Shown here in pieces: positions 1 to 12,255 of a stretch of DNA of 64,000 nucleotides (position 1 is its first letter; each line of letters starts with the position of its first letter). A model generated the notes under the pieces. That model saw only the letters and a list, made by a program, of their open reading frames with translations, did not search any database and had not been told where the DNA came from. Source of the DNA: Phycomyces nitens (Eukaryota; Mucoromycota; Mucoromycetes; Mucorales; Phycomycetaceae). A program made the translations under genes and the position numbers. Location of the stretch: assembly GCA_022702545.1 (NCBI GenBank), contig JAHRBC010000006.1, positions 3,561,501-3,625,500 of the forward strand. Reading direction: 5' to 3'.

Positions 1-537
1 GGTCTACGCGAATGTGGATGTTTCTGTTGATGCCGGCATGGCCAAGGGCTTTACGCTCAGTGAGCCAGGCAGTAAAATCGGCCATTGTAATGGTATTGAA
101 ATGGTCTTTGTTCTGCTTTCCCCAGCTGTTTGAGTAGTAGAAATCAAAGGGGTGGCGAAGACAGGCACCAAGACGAGAGTTTTTTACATTGGGCAAGACG
201 ATTGTTCGGTTGACAAGACCACCCATAAAGGCAATCTGTTGAAGGTGAATCTGTGCCTTTGATTCTGCAGAAATGTCAGTAAACAATAATAGACACAAAC
301 ACAAAGATGTATGTGCTTACCTTGTTCCATGATTTTGAGAGGCAGGATAAATCTACATGGGCCGCCGCAGTATTTCATATCTACTTGGTCGACTTGGTGT
401 CTGATGTGGTGGTTCATGGTGTTTACGACAAATGTGACGGGAGGGGCTATGGACGGTTGCCACCAGAGGCTTGTTACGAGCATGCATACAAAGAATATCA
501 TGGCAACCCATGTCTGTGTGCGTCGTAATGGAGACAT
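1..537 (-). CDS. Partial type II membrane protein, putative glycosyltransferase-like (5' part only)
   Basis: The gene starts at an ATG at 537 and runs off the left edge. Exon 1 (537-321) joins exon 2 (from 264) across a GT-AG intron, giving a continuous frame to the window edge. The protein has a short basic N-terminus, one membrane segment (about residues 12-27, WVAMIFFVCMLVTSLW) and a lumenal part with KYCGGPCRFILPLKI, then NRTIVLPNVKNSRLGAC. The CRF-LP-KI-EQESKA and NRT-LVLPN pattern resembles a family of uncharacterised fungal Golgi glycosyltransferase-like proteins. I know it only as a family resemblance, so the enzymatic role is inference. The type II topology is seen directly. The C-terminal catalytic part lies outside the window. 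An alternative is a secretory protein of unknown function. Confidence 0.55.
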
Positions 538-3500
538 GATTATTTTATTTTATATTTTATATATTTTTTAAAATGAGTGGAAAAGGGTTCTGGATAAAAA
601 AGAGGTCTTAATGTAGTGCCTGGAAGGTATTTATACCCAAATGATCGTCACTTTACGGTTCATCAAACGATCATTTATTATCCAATCAACGCCAGAGGAC
701 TAACTAGTGATAGTAAGGCGATATATATAAAAAAAGGCCAAGAGAGAGCTAAGATGATGAATGATATGATCAAGATCAAGACTAGACCTCTTTATTTTGT
801 CCTCCTTCTTGTTCGTCTTGGCCTTCTTGTTGTTGTTGCTGTTGCTGATGCTGATGAAGTTGCTGATGGATACGCTCGATAAATGTAAAATGTCCTGTAA
901 AAACGTGTTCTTACAAGACTTCCAGAACGGTTCTTGCATGTATTTCGAATTAACTTTAAGGGCATATTTCCCATCTTGTGGATCATTGTACTACATTATC
1001 GTGACATAATAGCTGCACTAACATTATAAATGCTTACTTTTGTTTAAGAGTCCGTTTAATTCTTTTTTTGCCTATCTTGCTCTTCTTCTACTGGGTCTAA
1101 ATAGGCCAAATGTTTCGGCTCAAACGGCCAAGTGGCACAAAATATGGTTAAATTTACAGGTTCAGTAATTTGTACTGATCTTTCCAAACCAATTTGAAGC
1201 GAGCGTATTGAGGATGCGTGAGTTTGTATTGGACTGGGGCATTGGTTTTCATCGTCTGATTCTTTGCTTGACATTTGTACAAGATCAATACCATACACAC
1301 ACACACATATACACTGTGCAATATCAGCAATAAATAAATAAATAAATCTAGGCCAAACTCATTGATATTCATCAAATACAAGTTGATATTTATTTTCTTT
1401 ATAAAGCCATGGCAGAACGGCAAATTAAAATAAATGCTAAAGATATAATCCAATTAAGCTCCCAAGGTTATTTTGAAACGATCCTTTTAATAGTTGAATA
1501 AAAAGGTGTGGAACATTCAAGGTCGTTTTAAGACGGTTTTGAATTCTGGTGCTATAAATCCTCTTTACAGCGTATATACTAGCACGTGTGACCCTTGTAG
1601 GAAATTCCAGGCAGACACATATTGGGTCTATATAAAGAGACACTCCAAAGTGCAGTGAAATCAATAACTTGTAATGATGATAAATGATAAATGATAAATA
1701 AAAAACGATTTTTGAGATTGGTCTCTTTATTATATATTGCCCAAAAATGGAATGAAAATGTATATTTTAGCGTATTACAATAATATCTGAAGGAATATTA
1801 TTAATTTATTCCAAACTTTGTGAATAGATGTCTATCTAACCTAAAATCCTAAAGGCTATATTACTCAATAACACTATAAAGATATATATATATATGTTGT
1901 AGGCGCCGATCATATAGACCAAAACTGGCTGGTTTCATATGTGGTTTAATCGGCGATTGTTTGATATTGCATTAATTATATATCCGACTTTGGATATATA
2001 TTCTGGAAGGATTCTAGTCATCATTACACTGAAAGGCCATTATTGTGTATATCTTTTCTTTTCTTTTTTCTTTTTTTATCCATTTCCAGAAACAAGATTT
2101 ATATATTGTTATTAGGAAAATAAAGAGCTTAATTAATATCAAACCATACTCTACAATATGACAAGAGGATAAAGTCCCTCTGCGACATTTGCAATGTCTT
2201 GGCTAGTATTTTGGCCTTTTGTTTTTGCCACTATGCAATATCTTGACCATCTCTTTTATAAATATAGTCTAAAAATCACAATCATCATTTTTGCAGCTAT
2301 TTGCAGTAATCCTAAACTATCCTTTTAATACCAAGCGTATTGCGTAAAAGAGTAGTCATGGCAACATGAAACTTGACCTTACCGTTGAAAGGATGCACAA
2401 ACATTCCAGACCAATCGTAACCCTTGTAGACCTTTTGATTCATCTCACATTACTCAAACATAAAAGGAGAGTATGTTGTAATTGCTTGTGTTTTTGCCAA
2501 CATTTTCTGATAAACAAGTCTGAGACTTAAATGGTAGTTAATATATATATATATATATATATTCTGCCAGCAAGACCAACACTAGTCTGTGAAACTACCA
2601 TGACCATTGCACGGCTTGATGCCGGCCCTTTTGTATCTATTCACGGATCTATAAAGACATTCAAAAATAAATCATGATAAGAGGGTAAAGGAAAGGCTGT
2701 TAGTTAGATTTAAACATCATATTAATACTCAGAGTGTCTAGAGTTTAAACGCAGAGCAGGGAAATGCAAGCTCAATTGATTCTCAGATATGTCAGTCTCC
2801 AAAAAGTAATCCCAAACCCCCTTGATAAAATACACTTTTATTATCTCATTACTGGGTTTTTGATTGATATGATTGGTCAAGATCCATTGTGACACAGACA
2901 TGCCTTCCTCGAGAAATTATACTCTAGATGGAAATAATAAACAAGTACATGGCTTGCCTTTATCTTTCTATTTATTTAGTAATACAAATCAGGAATCAAA
3001 AAGGGGTTCACTTATTGTCATGTACAGATATTAAGGATTACGGATTAAGGATTAAGGAGAGTGAGGGGGAGGGTAATTTATTGCCAAGACAACAAGACCA
3101 TACCATAAATATTTTAATCTCCAAAAAGTCAATCAATTACACATAAAAAGAACTAGAATATGATGTATATTTAATACATTGGCCTGTCAGCGGTATATGT
3201 TACACTAGACAAGGATATTGATAATTAAGAATTCCTGTAGCAAACTCGAATTAAGAATGGGTTTCAACAAGAGCCCAAGACGTACAGCAGGTGTAGGAGT
3301 ATCTAAAGTGGCTGTAGAGAGTCTTTATTTATATATCCTGTATCCACCTCAAGATTCTCAAAATACCTAGTAATAACGTGTGAGGGCAGTGCTACTCTAA
3401 TAACCATTGGTGTAATATTGAGATATCAGTTACATTTTATATACAATCCAAGCCTAATAGCCGTATATATATTTGCAACATAATAATCAACCATTAGATC

Positions 3501-3842
3501 CTGCCAACCGAACCCAAACCCAAACCAAACCAACCCTCTTCCTTTATTGCATAAAGTAATTAGTGTCATTCTACTGGACCAGTATTGATTTCCATTTGCT
3601 GTTTTTTGTTGTACGATCCAATTTTGGGTGTGGCTCAAGTCAAAACCATGCTGATATTCCAATTAGTGTACACAATACGTGTGTATCGAATGACAAATAG
3701 GATCGCCATTCGTATGTAAGATTCTATGCATTCTATTTTGCTATTAAATTTCTTTTATTATTAATATTAATAATAATAATAATTTATTTATTTATTTTAT
3801 TTTAAAAAAAATAAAAATAAAAATAATAATAATAAAAAAGAC
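538..3842. other. AT-rich intergenic region, no supported gene
   Basis: About 3.3 kb between the partial gene and the epimerase. It holds only short ORFs on both strands with no recognisable motif, poly-T tracts and TA microsatellites (for example around 2540-2560). A short stretch near 1090-1300 reads as plausible peptide in two minus frames (for example ESDDENQCPSPIQTH), but no start, splice logic or homology supports a gene. The part next to 538 presumably holds the promoter of the left-edge gene. Confidence 0.6.
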
Positions 3843-4737
3843 TTAGTTTTGGTCAGCAAGTCTGGCCTCGGCAGCAATTCTAGCCTGGGCAGTATTGACC
3901 TTTTCTCTAAAGGCGCTAATGACTTCCGAGGGCTTCTCGGCCTTGAAGATACCTGTGCCAGCCACAATGACATTGGCACCAGCATCAGCAGAGGCATCAA
4001 TTGTCTCCATAGACAAACCACCGTCAACCTCAATATCCAGACCAGGATAGAGACGGCGCAGGAGCTCGACCTATATAACAGCGATAAATATACCATACCA
4101 TGTTTATATTTGTACTCGTTACCTTTGGCATGCACTCCGCCATAAAACGCTGTCCACCAAATCCAGGCTCAACAGTCATGATCAGGATCATGTCAGCTTC
4201 TTCGGCAACCTTGCCCAGAACATCCTCAACAGGAGTCTTTGGCTTGACGGCAACACCGGCCTTCATACCTGCTGCATGTATAGCACGGATCACCTCAAGG
4301 GGCTCATCCGTAGCTTCAAAATGAAAGGTGTACATTTGTCCACCAGCCTTTGCAATATCATCGATCCACTTGAGAGGGTCAGAGACCATCATATGGCAAT
4401 CTTTTATATTTAGTAGCCCACTCTACACGTCTTGGCAATCTTACCAAAGTAGGCTTCGGTGTGAGGGCGAAGGGCAGCAATGATAGGTGCACCAAAGGTA
4501 ATATTGGGTACAAAGTGTCTAGAATTATGGTCAATAAACCATTTACAACGATATCTATCCATTTACCCGTCCATAACATCTATGTTCCAATAGTTAGTCT
4601 TACGCGTATCTTTTAGTTTGTGATTCCTTACCGAGATGCAGCCAATCCGCGCCATTCTTTGTCATTCGCTTTGCTTCTACACCGAGATTGGCAAAGTCGC
4701 AAGAGAGCATTGAGGGGGAGATCTTGGCTTCAGGCAT
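3843..4737 (-). CDS. RPE1: Ribulose-phosphate 3-epimerase
   Basis: Interconverts D-ribulose 5-phosphate and D-xylulose 5-phosphate in the non-oxidative pentose phosphate pathway, in the cytosol. Five exons (4737-4632, 4579-4567, 4518-4445, 4400-4123, 4070-3843) sum to 699 nt, or 232 residues, the usual family length. The (beta/alpha)8 barrel signatures are complete: [13 protein letters not shown] at the N-terminus, [16 protein letters not shown] with metal-binding His and Asp, [25 protein letters not shown], and DIEVDGGL near the C-terminus with the second catalytic Asp. Exon 2 is only 13 nt and encodes part of the DVMDG motif. All four introns are 44-52 nt GT-AG. Start chosen at the only ATG upstream of the conserved N-terminus. 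It is followed 244 bp upstream by the 3' end of the seipin gene on the same strand. Confidence 0.95.
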
Positions 4738-4981
4738 GATCAAGTGAGATTCTATGATGAAGAGTAGGGTCTATAAATATCCAAAAAGAGAGATACAGCC
4801 TCTGCGTACTATATCTGTGTGCAAACAAGGGACCTCTATATTTTGAATGCCAGCTAAAATATACGCCCAATAATGATATCTCTAAAATAACCCGGGATTG
4901 AAACCTTGGCTTTATTTCATATCAATAATAATGCTTGCTTGCTCGCATAAAGCCAATACAATACAGTTATTATTATTATTA

Positions 4982-6395
4982 TTATTTTTGGGTATCCGTG
5001 TCTGAATGGTCAACAAACTCGGCGTCTCTACTGGTGTGCTCATCGTCTATTGTCTTTGTGTCCTCAATCTCGGATCCATTCTGCTCAAACGCATTATTGA
5101 TCTTGTTCCAAAGGCCCTGTCCAAACACCCTCCAGGCGATAATGGCACAGATAAATTCTATGCTGGCAAACATGAATGCAAATATGATTGCGGTAGCCAC
5201 ACGATGATGATACATGTAATATCTATTATGTAGACCATTAGATTAGTACCAACATATTAAGTGTTTTTGATTACCTCAATCCACGGAAATCAGCAATGAT
5301 CCTTAGTTCGGCATCGTATACCTGGACAAGATGGCTCGAAAGAGATACGGTGGCATGTACGACAGGAGCATTCTATTTAAACATGCGTTATACCCAATAT
5401 CCATCCATAGACCTTCCAACGCCAGTCATCATCTTTACCTTTTTCTCAACATAACCCTCAATCATTGGCACATAGATGACCTGGCTTTCTTCTGTCAGTC
5501 CAACCAAGAGAGGGATTGCCTTTGCAAACACACGGAGGATCCGCTGGGTATTTGACTGGTACCGAAGGATTGCCTAGAGTCTGGGTTAGCCTAGATAATC
5601 TAGTAGAAACACTTACAGGTCGACTAGAAGAAACTACAGCACTTTGGTTGGTTGTCTCAAGGTCAACAGAGACCATAAAGTTTCCTGTCTGTTGTGTCAG
5701 TATATAAAAAAAATCAAGCCACTTGAGACTTTACCAAGGTTAAAGTTGATGTCAGAGGTAGGTACATGTAAGCGTACGGATACATCGTACCCTTGATCAT
5801 ATCGTAAAATCTATTCATACAAATCAGCTACCAGATATCTTACAATAAAGGTCATTCTTACCGGATAATTTACTCCACGCGAAAGATCAATTGCAGCCAC
5901 AGGATTAGACGATAGCCCATTTGAGCCATACTGAAACCAAATTGGCTCTGTGTGGATGATTTGAGGGACATGTCGACGGTAGAATAGGGTGTAGGCTGTG
6001 ATACTAGTCATCAGAATCCAAATAATACTGACGCTTAGAATCGTTGTCTTGACCACCGTGCGTTGTGCGCTGGGTGCAAAAATGATACGGAAAAAGGGTC
6101 GGAGAGTGCTCTTGATGAGGTTGATGATCATTAGTACGGTGGGATTCAGCTGTGGTGGCTGAGGCTCCTCGTCTTCTACATGACTAGTCTCGGATATGTG
6201 GTCATTGTCAATCTCTTGGTCACTGTCCTGGAGAATCGACGTTCCTTCGTCTTGAAGGTCGCTTGGTCCACCAAAGTCTTGGGTGTGAGAGGGTACGACA
6301 TGGAAAGTGTCATTCTAAACACATTGGCTTTATATTCTCAATAATTATGAATCCTGGTTGTGTCTTACGGTGGCATTATCTGATGAATTACTCAT
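4982..6395 (-). CDS. Seipin, ER lipid-droplet assembly protein
   Basis: Seipin forms oligomers in the ER membrane at lipid-droplet contact sites and controls droplet biogenesis. The model has seven exons. An acidic, hydrophilic N-terminal stretch of about 70 residues (SDLQDEGTSILQDSDQEID) is followed by a first membrane segment (VVKTTILSVSIIWILMTSI), a lumenal domain and a second membrane segment (AIIFAFMFASIEFICAIIAW) before a short acidic cytosolic tail. The lumenal domain carries family landmarks: HTEPIWFQYG, DVSVRLHVPTSDINFNLGNF, SRPAILRYQS and VYVP-type strands before VEK. Splicing at the exon joining LG to NFMV and at RP to AILRYQS restores the conserved sequence exactly. Two termini in the cytosol and one lumenal domain match seipin topology. 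The start at 6395 lies in a nine-codon first exon (MSNSSDNAT), so the N-terminus is the least certain part. Confidence 0.9.
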
Positions 6396-6595
6396 GGTCA
6401 ACTGGAAAGAGATGTTGTATGGCTCCCCAGGCAAGAGCCTAAATGCATGTGAAAGAAACAGTTGGGACTCCGAGGATTCAGTGTATAAGGAATCCCCAAA
6501 GGCCTCGAAACTCGTGTGATTGTCACAATTATTAATAATGATGATATTTCAAGAGTGGTAAATATGTTTAGTGATTATCTATGATTATATATGTG

Positions 6596-8586
6596 CTATT
6601 TGCTACTCTCTACTCCCATGGCATATTTCATGATCTCAGCCTACCATTAACACTTGCTTAGTAACAGCAATGATTTACAGTCTAGATTTATACTCTAGAT
6701 TTATACTCTAGATTTACCTTGAGGCTGTTACTGCTATTGACAGCCGTTAATCCAAGAGACCGAACCCATGTCACAGGCCCAAGATCCGTGCCAAACAGTC
6801 TGTGCATCTTATCGCATGCACTTAGCATAACAATGTTGCGTCCATAGCGCTCTGCGGCATAGTCTCTCAACAGATTGAGCTTTCCAATGTCTTGACCCTC
6901 TAGTGTGCCCTTTTCAAGCACCCTGGAAAGACAGGCGACGTCCAGCATGCCCTGATTAAGTCCCTGTCCAGCCAAGGGATGAATTGCATGGGCTGCGTCT
7001 CTAATATTTTACCCATAAAAGAAAAATGTTGGATATCGAACGATTTTTAGATACCAATTAAAACTCACCCCACAAGAGCAATGCGATCGGCTACATATCT
7101 TTCAGAATTGCGCATACGAAGAGGAAAACTGGCTCGGCTCTTGTCCTGAATGCTGACCACGGTGGGTGGAAGACTCTCTTCACGCTCAATCTGTTCAATT
7201 GTGGTCTTTGATTTGGTAGCCACATCCTCACGCCAAGAGTACTCTAGGCCAATATCACACTCGGGAACAAAGGTGTTCTTGTCAATTGCACCATAAAGAT
7301 AGTTGAGATCCGTGGTTGACATTCGAAAGGCAGAATTTACGAGTCTGCAGAAATCATCCGATGATACTCCCTTGAGCAACTTTGCAATCTCTGGTTTGGT
7401 CGACCAGACCAATGAAGCATATCCATTACTCAACTATACATGCAAAATCAGCTCACCAGATTGTATATTGTCATCAAACATACGGGCAACATTGCAATTG
7501 GACCTGTGGGCAAGAATCTTTGCCAAGCAGTGTTGTTGGTGCGAGAGGTATCGAGTTTCAGGGTTGCAACCACACCGTGGGTATCATAGTCCCAGCCAAG
7601 CGACTCAATATTGGCATAATTGCGCACTGGACTATTGACACCATCGGCACCAATCTATGCTTAATTGTTAGCAGCAATCAAGTCTCTCCCAAAAAAAAAA
7701 AACAACAATACCAATAGACGTGTCTGGAGAACATCTCCACTCTCTAGCTTTACTGACGGCCAATCAGACACATCGAAATCAGTCGAGGTCTGTTCAGTGC
7801 CAATAGACGCCACACGCGCCTTTTGAAGGATGTCTATTTGGGCACCCTGGGCCTTGCATTCTTGGATACGCTTCAACATGGCATTCTGGAGATGAATATT
7901 CTCTACCATGTACGCAATGGACTCCTTTTCATTCTGTCTGCCTGGTCCCAGCAGACGAGTATCAAATTTGATCCTTGCGTCCGTAACTCCATCCCAGACT
8001 TCCATGTCGCCATAGCCATGTACCCGAGAGAGGTCCATGTGCTCCACAACACCCATTTCTATATCCCAAACCCAATTTAGATATATAATATATATATACA
8101 CATATATATACATATGTATATGTATATTAATCCAGGTACGCTAATCAATTATCCAACTCACTCTCAAAAAAACTCATTGAGCCAGGTGTGAGAGAAACGA
8201 CACGATTAGAATAACTTTCCTTGACCGGGCTCCATTCAATTGTACCAGCCAAGTCCATGGCCTCAACCAGAGCCACCCGGTTGTTTCTCAATACTGGGTT
8301 TGAAGCTTTCCAAGACACAAACAATAACAAGGATATTTCAGTATTCAGCCGCGACTCTCTTGACATTCTTACCGAGTGCGCAGGCCAGAGCAGTACCAGC
8401 AACACCTCCTCCCACAATCACAATGTCATAAAGGCCACTCTTGTCATTCAGCTGCAGATTTTCTTCTGACGCGTGACGACAAGAGGATGAATGGATCGAA
8501 CGGGCAATTGGTAGTCCAGGATGAGCTACTGGATTCCTGGTCTTCAAGAAACTGCTGGAAAGAGTCTTTGTAGCACGCTGAAGCAT
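6596..8586 (-). CDS. COQ6: Ubiquinone biosynthesis monooxygenase COQ6
   Basis: FAD-dependent monooxygenase of the mitochondrial coenzyme Q synthome, acting in C5 hydroxylation of the benzoquinone ring. Seven exons are joined by six GT-AG introns. Residues 1 to about 45 are Ser/Arg-rich without acidic residues ([20 protein letters not shown]), typical of a mitochondrial presequence. The FAD-binding GxGxxG motif follows ([19 protein letters not shown]). The second FAD motif is formed by splicing VALVG to [18 protein letters not shown], the GDxxH signature of the UbiH/COQ6 family. The last exon is short: a donor after NSLK joins a distal exon encoding [14 protein letters not shown] and a TAG at 6596-6598. 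Without that exon the frame would run into an intron that contains a 13-bp tandem repeat. The gene is divergent from POLK. Confidence 0.93.
6681..6716. repeat. 13-bp tandem repeat inside the last COQ6 intron
   Basis: Two full copies and one partial copy of a 13-bp unit (TCTAGATTTATAC) lie at 6681-6693, 6694-6706 and 6707-6716, immediately inside the 5' end of the last COQ6 intron. In minus-strand sense the intron begins with the donor and runs straight into this array. It creates repeated in-frame codons that read through as a false C-terminus if the intron is retained. Confidence 0.9.
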
Positions 8587-8708
8587 TTAGTAGAAAAACA
8601 AAGAGTGAACATGAAGAATCGACCCATTGTCCTAGAGTCACGATGAGACTGCTTCCTTGCGTTCTCTCTTTTTTTTTCCTTGTCCTCTCTATAAAATATA
8701 TAATTTAT

Positions 8709-8740
<32 letters not shown>

Positions 8741-8773
8741 TGATCTTGTTGGAACAAGAGCAAAACAATAAAA
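8587..8773. promoter_or_regulatory. Shared COQ6/POLK divergent promoter with (AT)n tract
   Basis: Only 187 bp separate the COQ6 ATG (minus strand) from the POLK ATG (plus strand), so the two genes must share an upstream region. It contains a run of about 14 AT dinucleotides (8713-8740) and a CT/T-rich stretch. The bidirectional arrangement is seen directly. Co-regulation is not shown. Confidence 0.6.
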
Positions 8774-11262
8774 ATGTCATCCCAAGTAATCGAAGAACAA
8801 GATCTTTTTCTAGATGACATGTCGTCTGATCAAGCTTCATTCTGGTGGCCAGTTGAGGCCGAAGAAAAGCCAGTTGATCATGCGGTTGATACGCTGCGGA
8901 CACAGCTTGCAGGCCCTTCTTCTGGAAAGGTGTAACTGCGCATTGCTTCTTCTTCTTTTTTTTTGGATGTCTAGTCATTAAAAAGCTAATGTCAATTAAT
9001 TTAGGCTGGCCTTTCCAATGTCGACAAGGAAAAAGTGAATGCTATAATTTACGAGGCATCCAAAGTAAGATTCTGAATTGTATAAAAAAGAGAGCTTGGG
9101 CTTCATACAAACATGCTGTAAAAGGGATCTGCATATTTTGAAAACGAACGTCGAAAAGACCAGGCAGTTACAAAACGTATCGAGGCCATGCTAATAGAAG
9201 CAGCCAAGATACGAGATATGGATCTCTCGTTGGAAACTCGCATAGTTGATGGAATGGTAATAAAGACATTGACTAGTATTATTAGATCAACAAAACCAAA
9301 GAAAAGAATAAATATTTGCTTTGATAAATCAAACATCTCAACTCTCAAATGCATTTAGATGAGAGAGTTTGAAGAAAGTAGAGATCTCTCCCAAACTATC
9401 TGCCATGTGGATATGGATGCCTTTTACGCCTCAGTGGAAGAACTCGAGGCCCCAGAGTGGAAAGACAAACCAATGGCAGTTGGATCTAATGACATGCTGT
9501 CTACAAGCAACTATGTAGCCAGGACATTTGGTGTGCGTAGTGCAATGCCCGGATTCATTGCTCTCAAGCTTTGTCCTGATCTATGCATTCTGCCACATAA
9601 GTTTCCAAAATATCAGGCTGCTTCTGACAAGGTCCGAGCCGTGTTTGCTAGATATGATCCCGACTTTTGTCCCATGAGTTTAGACGAGGCAAGTCTAGGA
9701 GATTTGCTGGTAGACATTTATTAATCATACACGGATAATTAGGCCTATCTTAACCTTACAAAGGCAAGTTTATATAACAAACCAAAAAAGAAGATTAGGA
9801 TATCAAGATCCAAATCTTGATCCTTTGTTTGATTATAGTACTTGGAAACAAGCCCAATGACCGCATCAGAACTAGTCCAGCAGATCCGGGCCGAGATATT
9901 TGAGACGACTCAATTGACAGCAAGTGCTGGTATTGCACCCAACAAGCTACTTGCAAAGATTTGCAGTGATTTCCAGAAACCAAACGGACAATTCCTGCTG
10001 TCCAACGAGCGAAAGGCCGTGATGGATTTTATGGCCACTTTGCCAATTCGAAAGGTAGATAAAGAAGCCAGACTTTTGGGTTTTTATAGTCGAGATTTCA
10101 AACGATCCAATTAGATTTTTGGTGTTGGAAGAGTAACCGAGCGTGTCTTGGACTCCTTGGGAGTCAAGATGTGTGCTGATATTTACGACAAACGGGCGCT
10201 TTTGTACAAGCTGTTGAGTCCAATAAGTTTAAAATTTATGCTTCAGGCATATCTTGGCCTTGGATCAACCGTCGTAAAGTCTAGCACTACTCGAAAGAGT
10301 ATCAGTGTAGAGAGGTGAAGAACAAAACTGGGAGCCTTTACGACAAGTATGCTTAATTTATAATGTTGCATAGAACGTTTGATACATTATCAGCACCTGG
10401 AGATCTTATTTGCAAAGTCGAGGAGCTATCCCAGCTACTGGCCAAAGACCTTGCTGACGCTGGCATAAAGGTACCTCTAGTCTTGTGCAATCCAATTATC
10501 TAATGGGTTGAGTCTAGGGCAAGACTATTGGCATCAAACTCAAGCTGGCCTCATTTGAGCTACGTGTAAGGTCCAAAACGATACCCTTTTGTATTTCAAG
10601 TGCGGAGGATATTGCACGTATAGCAACAGAGGTATGGTGGTGCATAGCATATATATATGTAAAAAAAAAACGTATTCAAGTATATTGGTCCAATTAGTTA
10701 CTCTTCAAAGAATTGCCAGTGAGTCTTCGATTGATGGGAATTCGGATGTCTGCTCTACAGCCCTTGGTGAATGAAAATGGAGTAAAAAAGGTACACTCTG
10801 ATATTTTTTAAAAAAAAACTATTTTTTTCTAAATGCCTCGTAGTATTTCTTGGCAAAAGGTCAACCCGACCAGATCAGGGACATGATTGCAGATAATCCA
10901 AATGATAGCACAATAAAAGTGAACCCATTAGAAGACATGGAACAAGTGCAAGTGCAAATGGAAGAGGAACCCTGGCCTGTATGTCCTGTATGTAGCCGTA
11001 GCTTAAACTTGGACAATCTAGAGTTCAATAACCATGTCGATGAATGCCTGAGTAAAATTAAAGTGGGGGAGATCCTCAGACATTATAAAAGAGAGCAACC
11101 GGCAAGAATAACCAAAAAGTAAGCCATGATGCCTAGATATCTGGTATTCAAGACTCTTTCTATAGACATGGGTCCAAGGCCAATGGAGTATCAAAGAGAC
11201 GGCTGGAAGACACAGGGCGCTCTTTGCTGGATTATTATGGCCCTTCTTCAAGCATTGGATAA
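8774..11262 (+). CDS. POLK: DNA polymerase kappa (Y-family translesion polymerase)
   Basis: Translesion DNA polymerase of the DinB/kappa class, acting in the nucleus at stalled forks. Twelve exons sum to 596 residues in one frame. The N-terminal extension typical of kappa contains NVDKEKVNAIIYEASKGS. The palm carries CHVDMDAFYASVE (catalytic Asp) and MSLDEAYLNLTK (catalytic Asp-Glu). A little-finger region follows. The C-terminus has one ubiquitin-binding zinc finger, CPVCSRSLNLDNLEFNNHVD followed by EC, and basic residues before SLLDYYGPSSS, possibly a PCNA-interacting (PIP-like) tail. Two adjacent introns (9689-9742 and 9764-9838) have GC donors and flank a 21-nt exon (9743-9763) encoding AYLNLTK, directly after the SLDE catalytic motif. 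GT alternatives there give stops. Conventional GT-AG introns make up the rest. Confidence 0.95.
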
Positions 11263-11648
11263 GGATAACCCCATGGAATTTCCCAAAAATGAAAAGCGGG
11301 AGATACGGGAAAAGCGGAAGTTTATATAGCAAACATTTGGTATTTTCTACTATTATTTTTACAAATGAAAACATGAAGACATGAAAACATGAGAATAGGT
11401 AGCCAGAGATGCCTTGGACCAATTTATGTACATCATTAAATGGTATATACATATATAAAAGATAGAGTTAATCACCATGGTTGCAATAAGAAATGGCCAG
11501 AATAATATAAACAAGAATAAAACTTTTCCCCCGTGGCGGTTTGTCAATTTTAATATTCCAGAATATCATTTATTTTATTTTTCAACTAGAGTTTTGCCCT
11601 GCTCTTTCTACTGCTTTATTTTCTTAAAAATATATATTCACAAACCAT
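11263..11648. other. Intergenic spacer, nothing recognised
   Basis: About 390 bp between POLK and the gluconokinase gene. It is AT-rich with T-rich runs just before the next ATG, consistent with terminator and promoter sequence. The ORFs overlapping it lack coding character. Confidence 0.6.
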
Positions 11649-12255
11649 ATGGATCCTATGCAGATATTCATTGTAATGGGCACAGCTGGCTGTGGAAAGT
11701 CGAGTGTAGCCCAAGAACTCCAGTCTCGTCTTGGGTTCAGGTTCATAGAAGGCGATGAACTTCACCCTGCCTCCAACGTACAAAAGATGGCTCAAGGTAA
11801 ATATGGCTGATTTGTTGGCCTTGCTGACTGTCTCGATAGGCTACCCCCTGACTGATGAAGATCGCTTCCCATGGCTGCGTTCCATTCGTGATAAACTACT
11901 CCTACAGGCCCAGGAACGACAGGCACAGCACAGCACAGATGCCAGCCAGAATGGAACCATTGTGACTTGCTCTTCACTTCGAAAGGTCTATCGAGACATT
12001 TTGTCCGACATACCTAGTTCTCTGGCTACAGTCACCTTTTGCTATCTCAAAGGCAGCCCAGAACTGCTGGCCACTCGAATCGCCAGCCGCCAGAACCACT
12101 TTATGAAGCCAGGCATGCTGCAGTCCCAGCTCCAGACATTGGAAGAACCAGACTCAACGAAGGAGCGTGTGATTGTGGCTGATATTGGTTTTTCTGTGAA
12201 ACAGATTGTGGATAGCATTATCAGCCAGGCCAAACAGCGTCATTTGCTGCCATGA
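11649..12255 (+). CDS. Gluconokinase
   Basis: Phosphorylates D-gluconate with ATP to 6-phosphogluconate, feeding the pentose phosphate pathway. Two exons (11649-11796, 11840-12255; 43-nt GT-AG intron) give 187 residues, a normal length for GntK/IDNK-type kinases. The P-loop is near the N-terminus (IVMGTAGCGKSSVAQEL). It is followed by the substrate-binding segment FIEGDELHPASNVQKMAQG, then YPLTDEDRFPWL, and CSSLRKVYRD further on. These are diagnostic of the gluconokinase family within the P-loop NMP-kinase fold. Splicing at MAQG-YPLTDEDR restores the conserved block. The start at 11649 puts the P-loop at residue 11. It shares pathway context with the epimerase at 3843-4737, though they are 7 kb apart. 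Confidence 0.93.

Noticed and set aside
616..1304. Plus-strand ORF at 616-882 and minus-strand ORF at 1056-1304
   Set aside because: No domain, no splice signals, and two competing minus frames in the second. Likely chance ORFs.
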